NCBI RefSeq assembly: GCF_027409185.1
Contig: NC_084467.1
Location: 83,336,501-83,400,500 of the forward strand
Source of the DNA: Cynocephalus volans
Lineage: Eukaryota; Chordata; Mammalia; Dermoptera; Cynocephalidae
Reading direction: 5' to 3'
Length of the DNA: 64,000 nt
Position numbers and translations under genes: made by a program. Shown here piece after piece: positions 22,806 to 33,475 of the stretch. Each line of letters begins with the position of its first letter. Position 1 is the first letter of the stretch. The notes beneath the pieces were generated by a model, which worked only from the letters and a program-made list of their open reading frames with translations, searched no databases and was not told the DNA's origin.

Positions 22806-22982
22806 TTTTTTTTTTTTTTTTTTTTAAAAAGATGACTGGCAAGGGGATCCTAACCCTTGACTTGGTGTTGTCAGCACCACGCTCACCCAGTGAGCCAACC
22901 GGCCATCCCTGTATGGGATCCGAACCCATGGCCTTGGTGTTATCAGCACCACACTCTCCCGAGTGAGCCACGGGCCGGTCCC
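22806..22982 (-). mobile_element. Dimeric tRNA-Ile-derived SINE (CYN-like)
   Basis: The minus strand begins 'ggaccggcccgtggctcact', with a tRNA-like head ('gtgttggtgctgataacacc' type) and 'catgggttcggatccc' as B box. A second tRNA-like unit follows ('ggttggctcactgggtgag') and then an A-rich tail. Flanking 'gaaaaactttt' and 'gaaaaactctttt' look like a target-site duplication. The head resembles tRNA-Ile. I recognise this as the SINE type described from colugos. Confidence 0.85.
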
Positions 22983-23354
22983 CAGAAAAACTCTTTTAAA
23001 CCACGTATATATGCATCATTTTAAAAAAGCACAATATATAATACTCAGATGAGTTTGTGAGGGCACAACCAATAAATAAACCTTTTTTTAAAAAAGGGTT
23101 TTGTTAGCAGAAACCTCTGGAATGTTGCTTTTGTGCAGGGCAGGACTTTTCCCTACTCACCCAATCCTGGAAATATGCTAAATATATTAACTTTTCAGAG
23201 TATAATTCTTAGATTTAGTAACAATAAAAACTGAAAGTTTAAACTCTAACCAGAACTATCACCTGAACTGGGCAAGTACAGGAGGAGTAGTTTAACCAAT
23301 ATGACTTAGTAGGTCAAAAGCTCGAGGTACTCCTACAAATCAGCAAACATTCTA

Positions 23355-23450
23355 GAGAAGTGGTTTTCAAACTCAGCCACACCTAAGAATTGCCTAGAGA
23401 AATATTTTTTAAAATACTTATACCTGGGCCCCACCCCCAGAGATTTAGAT
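23355..23450 (+). repeat. MER5A-like hAT-Charlie relic
   Basis: The sequence 'gtggttttcaaactcagcca', then 'agaattgcctagaga' and 'ctgggccccacccccagaga', follows the MER5A consensus order from its 5' terminal inverted repeat. The second half is lost where the G-run begins. Confidence 0.75.
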
Positions 23451-23452
23451 GC

Positions 23453-23473
23453 GGGGGGGGGGGGGGGGGGGGG
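23453..23473 (+). repeat. Homopolymer run of 21 G
   Basis: An uninterrupted run of 21 guanines at the point where MER5A would continue with a G-rich segment. It is potentially quadruplex-forming and is error-prone in sequencing. Confidence 0.9.
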
Positions 23474-24489
23474 AGCTTTTCCTTTTTAAATCTTTAAACA
23501 AATAGTAACATTTGACATGTTGACTGGCAGCCTCATTTGTTAAATGGGCCAGTAGAATTACCACTCTCCTAACAGGAGGATCAGTCTGACTTATTTGGCA
23601 GGGCAGGTAGTGCATGATGTGATACTTACCTTCCATAAACATGTCTTCAAAGATGACAAGAAACAGACTGACAAGCTCAGGTCTACTTTAAACGCAAATT
23701 ACTTTTTTCTTAAATAGCACCACTGACTTAGTTTAGCTTCCACAGTCTCCCTTTTAGGAAAAGGATTTTCAGAGCAGTTTCCCAGAAGCATTAAATTTAG
23801 TTATTGTGGAATGATGAGCAAATAAATTTGCTTTTGTGCGTTCATCAAACCCACCACGTGTACGTCCCTGTTATCTGCCTTAGCAAGAAAACAAACAGGC
23901 ACGTTTCCACATCCAGCCTAGGAGAGCCAATCCTATCAGAAGAAATCGCTTGGCTGAGACAATGTCAGAAAGTGTGTTAGCAATTTTCTTTCAGTGACTG
24001 CATTCTTGTCACTGTGACATTTAGTTCTTGTTTGCCCTTCTCTCTGTCAAGACTTAACATTTAGGTTTTACTGTAAATCTAGCTAATTATCAAACAGCAC
24101 ACTATTTCTGAGGCAGTTTCTCTTATTCATATTTGTTCACCCTAGGATGTGAACATAAAATTCCCCCTGCTCCCAACAATATTCCTGAAGATGATTTTAA
24201 GATTATTCCAAGTTGAATTTAAGATGAATTGGGGCAGCCAAGTCACAGCAAAATAAGCAAGGGTTAGACAATGCCTTGAATCTTGGATGTCATTTGCTAT
24301 GTGCAATGGGCATGTCCCCTCATTTTTCTAAGTTTCAATCTCCTTACGTATGGAGTGCGGTGTCAAGTGGATTAGATAAAACAATGTAAAAGTACCTTAT
24401 CAAATACCTAGGAAAGAGTGCCTTTAAAAAAAAAATCTGACTCTACCTCTATGGAAGCTAGCCAGAAAATAATCAGCCTGTGGTTCATA

Positions 24490-25253
24490 TGAATGTTCAA
24501 AAAAAATATTTATTTATAAAAAATACAATGAGATAAGTTTATGCTGAGAAATGCAGCAATAAATACAGTTGAAGAAAACAGCAACTCTACATTGATACAT
24601 TGGCACAAACAGGTAGAGCAAACATGCCCCCCAGACTTAAATGTCTTCAGGCCATTTTTGTGCTTGCTCCTTCAGAAACACCACTCGGAAAAGATCTCAT
24701 CAGCTTAGGTAAGAAAATGAGTACACATATAATCACAAATGCACACTGATCATGACTTTATTTAAAAATTAGCAAACAATATTGTAGAAACATTGATATG
24801 TAAATTTCTAAAATGCTGCATCTTAGATTTAGTTGGCAAAGACCACATTTAGCAATAAGCATGAGTTTAGTCTTCCATGTTGAAACCAGATACACTCAAC
24901 TGTTAAAAACAAAAATTTTCTATTGTTTGAAAATACCAGCTTAAAATTGTAAAAATGCATAGATCTCTAATAAAAGAATTGGCTGTACAAGAGTACTCTT
25001 CTTTCACAGTATTCCTTTTTACTTCATATGCAAGTTAATGGTTATGCTGTAGGATTTAACTGTTACAGCACTAAAAGGCAACTATTTAGGGAAGAGGCAG
25101 AAAAGGAAAAAGGAATGTATGTAAGGCAATTTTTTTTCTTAAGGTACAATAAGCATAAATGTTTAAGGAAGACAAGATAAAAATTACTCAAGGCTAGCTT
25201 GGTTCTCACTGAATAAAAACAATGGACTAAATACTGAGCTTCTCTGTGTAAAT
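24490..25253 (-). other. CNN3: CNN3 3' UTR
   Basis: About 760 nt after the TAG stop. It is AU-rich and has no open frame of note. On the minus strand an AATAAA lies at 24514-24509 and an upstream alternative at 24762-24757. The exact end is inferred from the distal signal. Confidence 0.75.
24509..24514 (-). terminator. CNN3: CNN3 distal polyadenylation signal
   Basis: Minus-strand AATAAA (plus-strand TTTATT), about 740 nt after the stop codon. A second AATAAA at 24757-24762 could give a shorter 3' UTR. Which one is used cannot be told from the sequence. Confidence 0.65.
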
Positions 25254-25595
25254 CTAATAATCAATGCCTTGGTCGCCATATTGGTAATCTCTGGGGTAGT
25301 CATCTTGGTACTCGCCATGATATTCATCTGGGTATTCTGCCTGATAATCACTATCACTGATTTCCGACCCATTTGTTCCTGTTCCTTGACTTCCATTGTG
25401 AATGACAGGTTCTGTCGGAGCAGCACAGTATTTGGGATCATATACTTGCCGCCCAAGCCCGTACACACTCATTCCTTTCTGGGAAGCAACTTTGTTGGTA
25501 CCCATCTGCAGAGAAATTGTCGAGTTGTCCACTGGTTGTAATGTTAACTTCTGATCGTAGATGTCTCTTCTGGTACCCGGTGCTAACATCCCCGC
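25254..25595 (-). CDS. CNN3: CNN3 exon 7: calponin repeat 3, acidic tail and stop
   Basis: The last coding exon, encoding residues 217-329. The acceptor AG is at 25596-25597, and it opens AGMLAPGTRRDIYDQ, completing calponin repeat 2 begun in exon 6. Calponin repeat 3 follows ([18 protein letters not shown], with YGLGRQVYDPKY after it). The rest is the acidic, tyrosine-rich tail characteristic of calponin-3, with SDSDYQAEYPDEY and the end QYGDQGIDY. The tail distinguishes CNN3 from the basic calponin-1 and neutral calponin-2, and in the family it weakens actin binding. Stop TAG at 25256-25254. Confidence 0.98.
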   Translation of the reverse strand, partial: AGMLAPGTRRDIYDQKLTLQPVDNSTISLQMGTNKVASQKGMSVYGLGRQVYDPKYCAAPTEPVIHNGSQGTGTNGSEISDSDYQAEYPDEYHGEYQDDYPRDYQYGDQGIDY

Positions 25596-26894
25596 CTGAT
25601 ATTAGAACACAGTATAAAAGTTAAAACAGCAGCCCAAATCTATGCTTGTTAGTATTTTATACATTATGAAATTTACATTGAATGTGAACACTAATATAAT
25701 AACTTTCATTTGGCTCAAGGGTAAAGCTAACTTGCCAAAATATCCTGATACTGAATCACTTTTATGAAGCAATATTCACTGGCTTTTGAGCTAAACCTTC
25801 CTTCAAATCCTTGCTCTGATATAAAGTTGCAATGTGGCCTCAAACAAGTTAACTTACTTTTAGTTTTAGGTTTCCCATATGTGAGATGGAGACAATACTA
25901 CCTTCTTTGGATTATGGGAGAGGATTAGCCATAAAGAAAGTAAAAACACAGCATAATGCTGGCACACCTGAAAGTTATATTTGAATGCCTGTTATGACCA
26001 TATGCACTATTCAGCTTACCACTTTCAAAAGCTTATAACACATTCATCAAGAACTATGCTGAGCAGACCTTAAGGACTTGAGTCTTTTCAAAAGGCGCTG
26101 AGACACACAAGCCACCCACTTCAGGACAGCTACTCCACTCTCTTCCAGAGTACAATAACTCATATCTCATTTCCGTATGTATGTCAAACACACACTTCCA
26201 GATTTAAAGTGGGTGAAAAAGCAAACTTGAGTGGCAGCTATGACACACACAATGACATGTGTGGCAGGATGTGTTCCATACAGGGCAAACAAGTTTCATT
26301 TTGGGGTCATTAAAAAAATGTTTTTCAAACCATATCCCCACTTTTGTTGGATGTGAGACCTGTCTGCTTGCAAACGGTTATCAGAACCTCCTCCTGAGGT
26401 GCTGGTGGACTATTCTTAGCAAGGACATTTTTCTGTCTTGGATGTGGTGGTAGAATACCAGCATTTTCACCACGTTGTGTTTCTACCCACTTATGCTAGT
26501 TAAACAGTTCTTAGTAGAACACCTGATCATTTTACCTATCAGCTTAATTGACGGCTCCTTAAAAAAAAAAAAGCCACCAATTAAGTGAGCAATCTTTTAT
26601 TTGGATTTTGGAGCACGAACACTATAATGAATCTATCTTTTTTCTTCTGGTTTGGTAGAAAGGCCAGCTGTTCTAACTGCCAACAAAAACAATGATACCA
26701 TACTTTTGTTGCTATAAAAAAGATTCCTTGATTTTTTTGCTTTCTCAGGAAATCTACTTTCCTAGGAATACACTCTAAAAATATTATACAAAAAAATACC
26801 TACTTTGAACTTTTAGTGAGTAAGAATAAGGTAAGGGCTAATTTAAAGTAGCTCTTTGAACTCTTTGCTACTAGTGTAAAAAAGTATCGCTTAC
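25596..26894 (-). other. CNN3: CNN3 intron 6
   Basis: A 1.3-kb GT-AG intron (minus strand 'gtaagcgatac' to 'aatatcag'). A forward MIR relic lies at about 25790-25935. Confidence 0.9.
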
Positions 26895-27041
26895 CTGGCT
26901 GGCTCCTTTGTTAGTGCCCATCTGCAGACTAATTGTGGTCTGGTCAAAAGGTTTGTCAGTTTGCATTTTGGGATCATAAAGATGCCTCCTGGTCCCATAG
27001 GCTGTCATGCCTGCCTGGCTGGCACATTTGTTGGTTCCCAT
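26895..27041 (-). CDS. CNN3: CNN3 exon 6: calponin repeats 1 and 2
   Basis: A 49-codon exon, residues 168-216, phase 0 at both ends. It starts [20 protein letters not shown], completing calponin repeat 1, and contains [14 protein letters not shown]. It ends [15 protein letters not shown], the first part of repeat 2. Each repeat has the family's G-T-N-K..ASQ.GM core, which forms the second actin-binding site and carries the regulatory serine/threonine region in calponins. Minus-strand acceptor '...ttaactcaaaag' and donor 'gtaagcg' fit consensus. Confidence 0.98.
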
Positions 27042-28783
27042 CTTTTGAGTTAAAAATAAAATTAGCACTAATTTTCAGAAGTCAACAACATATGCACCGC
27101 AAACAAAACTTTCTGTGCCACTAAAAAGATGGAAGGGGTGCAAATGACAAGTTCCTGAGCTGAGGCTCCAGTCATCTAAATATAAACTCTATGCTTTTAC
27201 AAACAAATTTCAAGTGCTAACTTTAAAAAGGAAAATTTTCAAAACATTCACTGTATATAAAACGTCACAGCATAATTAACCATACCTAAACATGCATACA
27301 TGAACAGATGGATGGATGCACGAAAAGCTATTACAGTGGCAAAATTATGAATAATTTCCTCCTATTCTCTGTAGCACAGATAACCAAATTAAGGGGTACC
27401 TGCTTCTGTTATTTAATTGAACAGAAGCACTCTCAGGCCAGGCAATATTCCTTTCTACTCCAGATACGTTTTACAGAAAATGTGAAAGCAAATGCCAGGT
27501 GTTTTCTCTGGGAGCTTAACAACTTATTTAAGTTTCAAAATCAAAAATGATATTTTCATGGGAAAAGAGCCATATTTTATTCTTCCAACTCACATGTTAC
27601 TGGACAGAGCCAGAGAGAGAGGCAGAATGAGTAATCTGAACTCAACCAAGTCCAGAGGAAGTATAATTAATTTCTCTTCCCCACTGAGAACAATAAGGCT
27701 TCAGGACTAACCAGCACACCCTGTTCTACTGGTTGGGGACATGTATCTACTGTTGGCCTTTTTTCCTTAAAAACAAGATTTATTAAAGAAGCGCTTTATA
27801 ACTAAAAGTAATAAAAGTTCATTGGGGAAGATTCACAAAACATATATAAGCAAAAAGGAAGGGGGAAAAGTTATTGTAATGCCACCATCTGGACATTTAC
27901 TGTCAACATTTGTGAATATCTTTCTAGCTTTTTTATGTCATCTGTGTATATATTTATAGATACAAATGTACATACACACATATACATACAAAACTCTGCA
28001 TGTGCATTTTTTTTAATTAAAAAAAAAAAAATCACAGTGACCACAGTATTTTATAACCTGGTTTTTTTCTCCTTAACCTATCTTTTCAAACTCTAGTGTT
28101 TCATTTTTACATTACAAGTTCCTTTTATGGAACTGACTACTGTTTGGAAATTTACATTTTCAATTTCTCACCACTAATACAATTTTGTACTATACAAAAA
28201 TTAAGTCCACCTCACATGAACTCCATTGAGAGGGAGAGGCATCGTATCAAGCACATATCAGAGTCAAGCCCACAGCATTTAGGGCATTTAGTGATGATAT
28301 TTTTGTGACACTCTCCAGGGGAACGAAGTGAAGGGAAAAAAACCATCTGAACTAAGTATTTCCGAAGAATTCTGACAACTTCTAACAGGGCTTGGCTGCT
28401 GTATCATGCTTTACTAATGTAAATAAATGACTGTGGCATCAAAGTTTTATAAAATTGCCTTATTTGGTCAACAACATTTAGGAATTTATAAAGTACATTT
28501 TCTTAAAAACAAAAAAAAAGACAAAATGATTAGAAAACAAATTTTATTTCCTGGAGAAACAATGGTCAAATCAGGTGGCATACATGAGGCTTCTTTTAAA
28601 ACAGTCATCTTCACTGTCTCATGAGCTTTATATAAATTGTATAAACCACATATCCATCCCTCCAAATCTACATTATAATACTTACTTCTATCTATTCTTT
28701 ACTTGTCAGAGACTTAACATTTTGTATGGCAAGAATTAACGATATTGAATAAGTAATTGAATAAGCAATACCACATTACTGAC
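27042..28783 (-). other. CNN3: CNN3 intron 5
   Basis: A 1.7-kb GT-AG intron. It contains an A/T palindromic stretch at about 28008-28031 (T-run, AATT, A-run). No gene was seen. Confidence 0.88.
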
Positions 28784-28900
28784 CTGCAAACCAATAACAC
28801 TTTGACCAGCTTTTAATTTTCCTTCATCAAAACGTCTTGTTTGTTTTTCTGCATATTTAACTCCAATGTCAATGGTTGTATGGAATCCTTTTGTTTTAGC
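28784..28900 (-). CDS. CNN3: CNN3 exon 5: end of CH domain, linker and start of repeat 1
   Basis: A 39-codon exon, residues 129-167. It encodes AKTKGFHTTIDIGVKYAEKQ, then TRRFDEGKLKAGQSVIGLQ. The first two or so residues end the CH fold. The rest is the linker to the repeat region, and SVIGLQ is the start of the first calponin repeat, completed in exon 6. Minus-strand acceptor 'tctgtctag' and donor 'gtcagtaatg' are consensus. Phase 0 at both ends. Confidence 0.98.
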
Positions 28901-29267
28901 CTAGACAGAAACATACACACTAACTGAAAAGGAACATTTAAGTAGATATTCTGCCAACAGAGTTTTACAGAAGGAACAACAAGGAAATACCTTCATAGAC
29001 AAAGGCTTTATTAGGTAAGATCCAAACTAGAGGTGAAACCAAATTTAAGACTCTTCAGTAATAGACTGTACCCTCTAAAATGTGAGTATTATAATTAAGC
29101 TATCTAGTAAAAGGCAGCTGATGTCAGCAGCCTTTACACAAAGCTAATAATTACAGAAGAGACAGGCCCCTCCCCACCTAGACTAAAGCCCCACGGGAGA
29201 GCAATGACGCAATCCATTACTAACGTGCTAGGGATTTTTTAACCAGCCATTAAAGACATGTACGTAC
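28901..29267 (-). other. CNN3: CNN3 intron 4
   Basis: A 367-bp GT-AG intron ('gtacgtaca' to 'gtctag'). Nothing recognised inside it. Confidence 0.9.
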
Positions 29268-29405
29268 CAGACCTGCTAGAGCCACCAGTGTAGTCTGGAC
29301 CTGGGTCATGTTTCCATTCTCAAAAAGATCATTTGCTTCAAATATATCATGTGGCTTCATACCATAAGCCTGAATAGCTTTAATAAAGTTGCCAATATTC
29401 TCCAA
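29268..29405 (-). CDS. CNN3: CNN3 exon 4: C-terminal half of CH domain
   Basis: A 46-codon exon, residues 83-128, phase 0 at both ends. It encodes [40 protein letters not shown] and VALAGL. The N-I-x-x-F and D-L-F-E patterns are typical of the second half of a single calponin-homology domain. In calponins this domain binds signalling partners such as ERK rather than acting as the main actin-binding site. Minus-strand acceptor 'tctttatag' and donor 'gtacgtac'. Confidence 0.98.
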
Positions 29406-30246
29406 CTATAAAGAAAAAGAGTCATATAACTTTCGGGGCTAAATATTGACATTCATAATATCTAAGAATTCCGAGTCTTCATCACTAGTTATAAGATGCC
29501 AGACAGAAAGCTACTTGGCAAGGATTCTAACGAAATACATACTAAGCACAGTTCTCTCTGGAAAAGGAAAGAGTATCTCTCAATGTGGGTCACATATAGT
29601 CAATATTTTTAAGCAGTTTTTTCAGCTCTTTAAGGGCAAGATCTTATTTATACATTTTTAAGAACTTTGTGTCAGAGCTATCCAGGCCTGGAATGTTCTA
29701 TGTCAAAAAGCAGATAATTACATTAATAAACAACTCACTATGTGCTTTAATTTTAATTTCAAAATAATGTGTGGTTACTAAATGCTCATTCTCTCATATT
29801 ACAAAACACACACTCAAGATCAAATAAATATCCAATTTTACCTAACCCCATACATTCACAAACTAAGATTATGTCTGATACAGTGTTCTATAGTCAACCA
29901 TTAGCTGTAATATCAAATGCCTTGCTTTTTCCCTAGTTCATCCTTATGGTCTAGGTTGTATTTCTCTGTGTAAGCTATATCTATTCCTTTCTGAAAAGAG
30001 ATTAAATATAGGAAAACTTCTAAGCTAAACACCTAATAATTACAGAATCAGTTCAATAAGTAATTATGGAAGTATTTTTTTAAATGGCAAAAAAACTAAA
30101 TATAGCCATATGCACAAATTTCTGCTAAAACGTCCACTTAAAAACTGTAATAAAAAACCAAACCAAAACAAAACAAAACTGAAATCACATGTTCACTACA
30201 TAAAAAATAACCAACTAGAACCAGAAGTTGCTGGTTTGGCTGTTAC
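29406..30246 (-). other. CNN3: CNN3 intron 3
   Basis: A 0.84-kb GT-AG intron, AT-rich. No gene or repeat was recognised apart from a short AAAAC-rich stretch near 30150-30180. Confidence 0.88.
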
Positions 30247-30313
30247 CTGAGGCCAGTTTAATGAGGATTCGTTGACCTTCTTCACTGAGCCTGGCTGTAG
30301 CTTGTTTATGAGT
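30247..30313 (-). CDS. CNN3: CNN3 exon 3: middle of CH domain
   Basis: A short 67-nt exon. Its first base completes codon Glu60, split with exon 2, and it then encodes LINKLQPGSVKKVNESSLNW and PQ (residues 61-82). CELINKLQPGSV is the conserved centre of the CH domain. Minus-strand acceptor 'cttttcag' and donor 'gtaacagc'. The phase-2 start matches the phase-2 end of exon 2 exactly, which supports both boundaries. Confidence 0.97.
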
Positions 30314-30509
30314 CTGAAAAGAAAAATATAGGACACCTTGTTTATTGGTCACACAAAAACAAGGTTTGGAATATAAAGCCTGTTCCTTTAACATCAATAA
30401 AGGAAAGCGTTAAGCACAGTGGCAGAATATCAAGATTTGACACCTGGACTGGGAAGCCTGTGGAAAGGACTGCAAGAGCAGAAACAGACATTCAAGGGCC
30501 ATAACTTAC

Positions 30510-30631
30510 TCGCAGAGGATGATGCCATCCTTCAAGCCCAGCTGGAAGTTGGTGCCAATGCTCATGCCTGTCACCTCTTCTATCCAATTGCGAAGATCTT
30601 CTTCCGCCTGATGATCATACTTGGAAGCAAT
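30510..30631 (-). CDS. CNN3: CNN3 exon 2: N-terminal half of CH domain
   Basis: A 122-nt exon, residues 20-59 plus two bases of Glu60. It encodes [30 protein letters not shown] and [10 protein letters not shown]. The E.DLR.WIE pattern and LKDGIILC are the signature of the first CH-domain helices in calponins. Minus-strand acceptor 'tgtatttcag' and donor 'gtaagttat'. It is separated from exon 3 by only 196 bp and from exon 1 by 18.1 kb. Confidence 0.97.
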
Positions 30632-33377
30632 CTGAAATACAAGTTAACTACCTTTAGAAGAACTTCACTAAAAGATCAAAAGCTGCTGGTTCACTACTTG
30701 CTCTGCTTTCATTATCAAGACCACAGCTGTGACATGCAGTAAATTACACTCAGTAGAGTTCAATGGCAAACTTAACTGTTAGAGCGCCAGTAACTAATAA
30801 ATTTTTGGCAAAGACGGTGTTATACAAAATTTTGAACAGTACAGACAGAAGGTGGCACTGAGAGGGAGAAACTACCCATAAAGATAAGAGATTCCCTTTC
30901 ATGACACACATGAAGTGACAAGGATTTAATAGCATATTACAATACGGCACCAGACATGACTTACACTTTAAAGATTATGTCATTAATCGCCATATTCTAA
31001 AAAAAGATGGGGAGAGGATTCTGACATGTGCAACTACTTTACACAATATCTCAACTGGCCAAAACATATCATTCTAATAGTTTTGTTGCCTGGAAGTTCT
31101 GGTGTTTGACTTCTATTCGACCAAATACATGCTACTCACTATACACACACACTTTTCTCAGTACTACTTACTGTACTTATAGTACAATAGTAAAATTCTG
31201 TTTTTGTAGTCTCTATGTTATTAGACTCCTTACCAGAAAAAAATAACATTTAATTCACTTTTGTATCCTTAGTACACAGACATCCAAACATTTCATAAAA
31301 CTAAAAGAAAATTTAACTTTTTACTTGCAAAATTCTATAATAAAGGCAACTTACAAACGCAGAAGCTATGCTATTGCACATGCTAAAACTACCTGTTAAA
31401 CACAGGTTTTGAAAGATCCCTTCATAATAAGAGCATAGACCTCAATTAAAAAAAGATAATAATTTAAACAAAATATTTTAAAAATCACATGCTCAAGTTC
31501 CTAAGTTATTCCTTCTTCTAGAGTCCTTAAAGGGATGGTCAATCAGGGTTAAGAAGAACACAGCTGGGAAAAAGGAAAGATCATGTATCATGTGGCCTCT
31601 CACTCGCACAGGTGAAAATGCCCACTACACCCAGGCAATGCCTGGGGACAGAAATCGTGAGCTTGGGAGTTGATTACAGCATTGCTGCAAATGGAAACGA
31701 ATGGTAGAAATGTTGGCTGTCCATAAAACATAATTAGCTTTAATTTCTGAAAGAAATGAAATGGCATCATGGCATTTTAGCCAAGAGGAGGTCCTTCAAG
31801 TCCCAGTCTACACCAGTCACAGAAACAACTGTGAGAAATGCCCTGGGCTCCTGGTGTCAGAAAATGGGACTGTGGGCTGCATTAGGGTCCTTTCCAAGAG
31901 ACAGGAACCACGGATCAGCAGGAGCAGGACGGATATGAAAGAACCTGGCCAGCTTACATTTAAGTCACCCAACAGTGAAAACCAGCACCGGGTCTTAAAA
32001 AGACAAGCTGTTGCACTTGATCACAGTCCCTTTTCATGTCTGTCAACAGCTATGACAGCCTTTTATACTTTTCAAGGTAGAAAAAAGATTCCATTTCCCA
32101 GGTCAAATAAGTGGAAAAATCTACGTTCCATGTAACCCTCTCACCGGCTCACTATGCACCTGAGCGTGCAGGTATACATCTCCTAGCACACAATTAGACC
32201 ACTCCTCGTGCTGTTCTCAGAGGCCCTCTCCCCGTCCCCCACCACTGAGGGGGTAAGGCTTCTGCTTTATGTACAGAGAGCAAATGATTTCACTAATTAT
32301 TGCATCATTTAGAGATGGCAGTTCTCGATCCTCTGCAGAGCCCCCACTCCAAGTCAGAGAATGGCTCTATACCTTTGACATAATAACAGATAATTTATTT
32401 AAATTGTAGATTTACTTAACCAGAATTATAAAAGGAAACTCAACGAGTTTATATTTTCATATTAAGATAACTAACACTGTGCAATGTTTCACGGATCGAA
32501 TTTGGTCTGGAGGAGAGTTTATAAAAGATAGTTTTATGGACAATGTAAAGCTACCTAATGTGTGGTGATTCCTGCCCCACTCCCTGAAAAATACATGTCT
32601 ATCTATATTTCCTGCCAGTTTGGGTCATGTGGACATATGGATGGGGGAAACAGAGAAGGAGGAGATAGAGATGCTGGAAGATTTTGCACAGGGACACACC
32701 TTGCTCCTGGGATGCAGGGCATAGCCACTACTACTGTTATACCTCAGATAAACATTCTTGGATAATGTATTTCCTCCAACAAATGAAACAAATCCATTTA
32801 TACATGGCACCTTTAGAAAACGGAATTAATTTTAAATTGGTAAACAAATTTTTAAGTCTTGACTATATTTTCACACTGGAGTCTTGTTCTAGGTGGCTAG
32901 AAAATAAATTCTCTCCATATAAACTGGAGGTTGGGGAATGGAAGGGGACAGGCAGAAGAGAAAAAGAGAAAACAGGACTTTGACTATACAACAGGAAGGC
33001 TGGATTTGAGGAGTACACTAGGTCCCTTTCTACTCTAAGCTGTCTACACAATTTAGTAATTAATCAAAAATTGTGAAGAAATATTTTCTCTTTGTTTTTT
33101 CTAATGTAGAGATGAAGTTATGTTAGAGGGGTTTGGGGTTTTTCACAGAATGGTGATGGTAATTGTTATAGCAAATGAGACCAATTATTATTTAACCAGA
33201 AAAATATAAAAACATATTTATGTTTCCTTTGTTCAAAATGTGTCCAACAGATTGGGTGTTGTGCCCCAAACCACAGAGTGATTATAGACATAACTTGAAA
33301 TATCCTATTCAATCCCAGTGAGAAATTTTCATCTTCTCTGTTGACAGTTCTCATCAAGGGAGTGATGAGGTAGAAAA

Positions 33378-33475
33378 ATCAAGCACCGGAGTCAGATAAA
33401 CCTGGGTTCAAATCCTGACTCTACCAATGTGGCTGTGGGGTAGGGCTCTGTACAGGTGGCTACATCTCTGAGACT
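33378..33475 (+). repeat. MIR SINE fragment
   Basis: The stretch 'acctgggttcaaatcctgac', 'tctaccaatgtggctgtggg' and 'tctctgagacttag' follows the MIR core. Confidence 0.75.

Larger units (their letters stand above)
22701..24489. other. SLC44A3-CNN3 convergent intergenic spacer
   Basis: About 1.8 kb between the two poly(A) sites. It holds a dimeric tRNA-Ile SINE, a MER5A relic with a 21-G run, and a weak forward MIR-like segment near 24300-24410. No gene was seen. Confidence 0.75.

Noticed and set aside
22806..22982. tRNA-like head with A and B boxes
   Set aside because: The arms no longer pair properly, the unit is dimeric with an A-rich tail and flanking duplications, so it is a SINE and not a tRNA gene.
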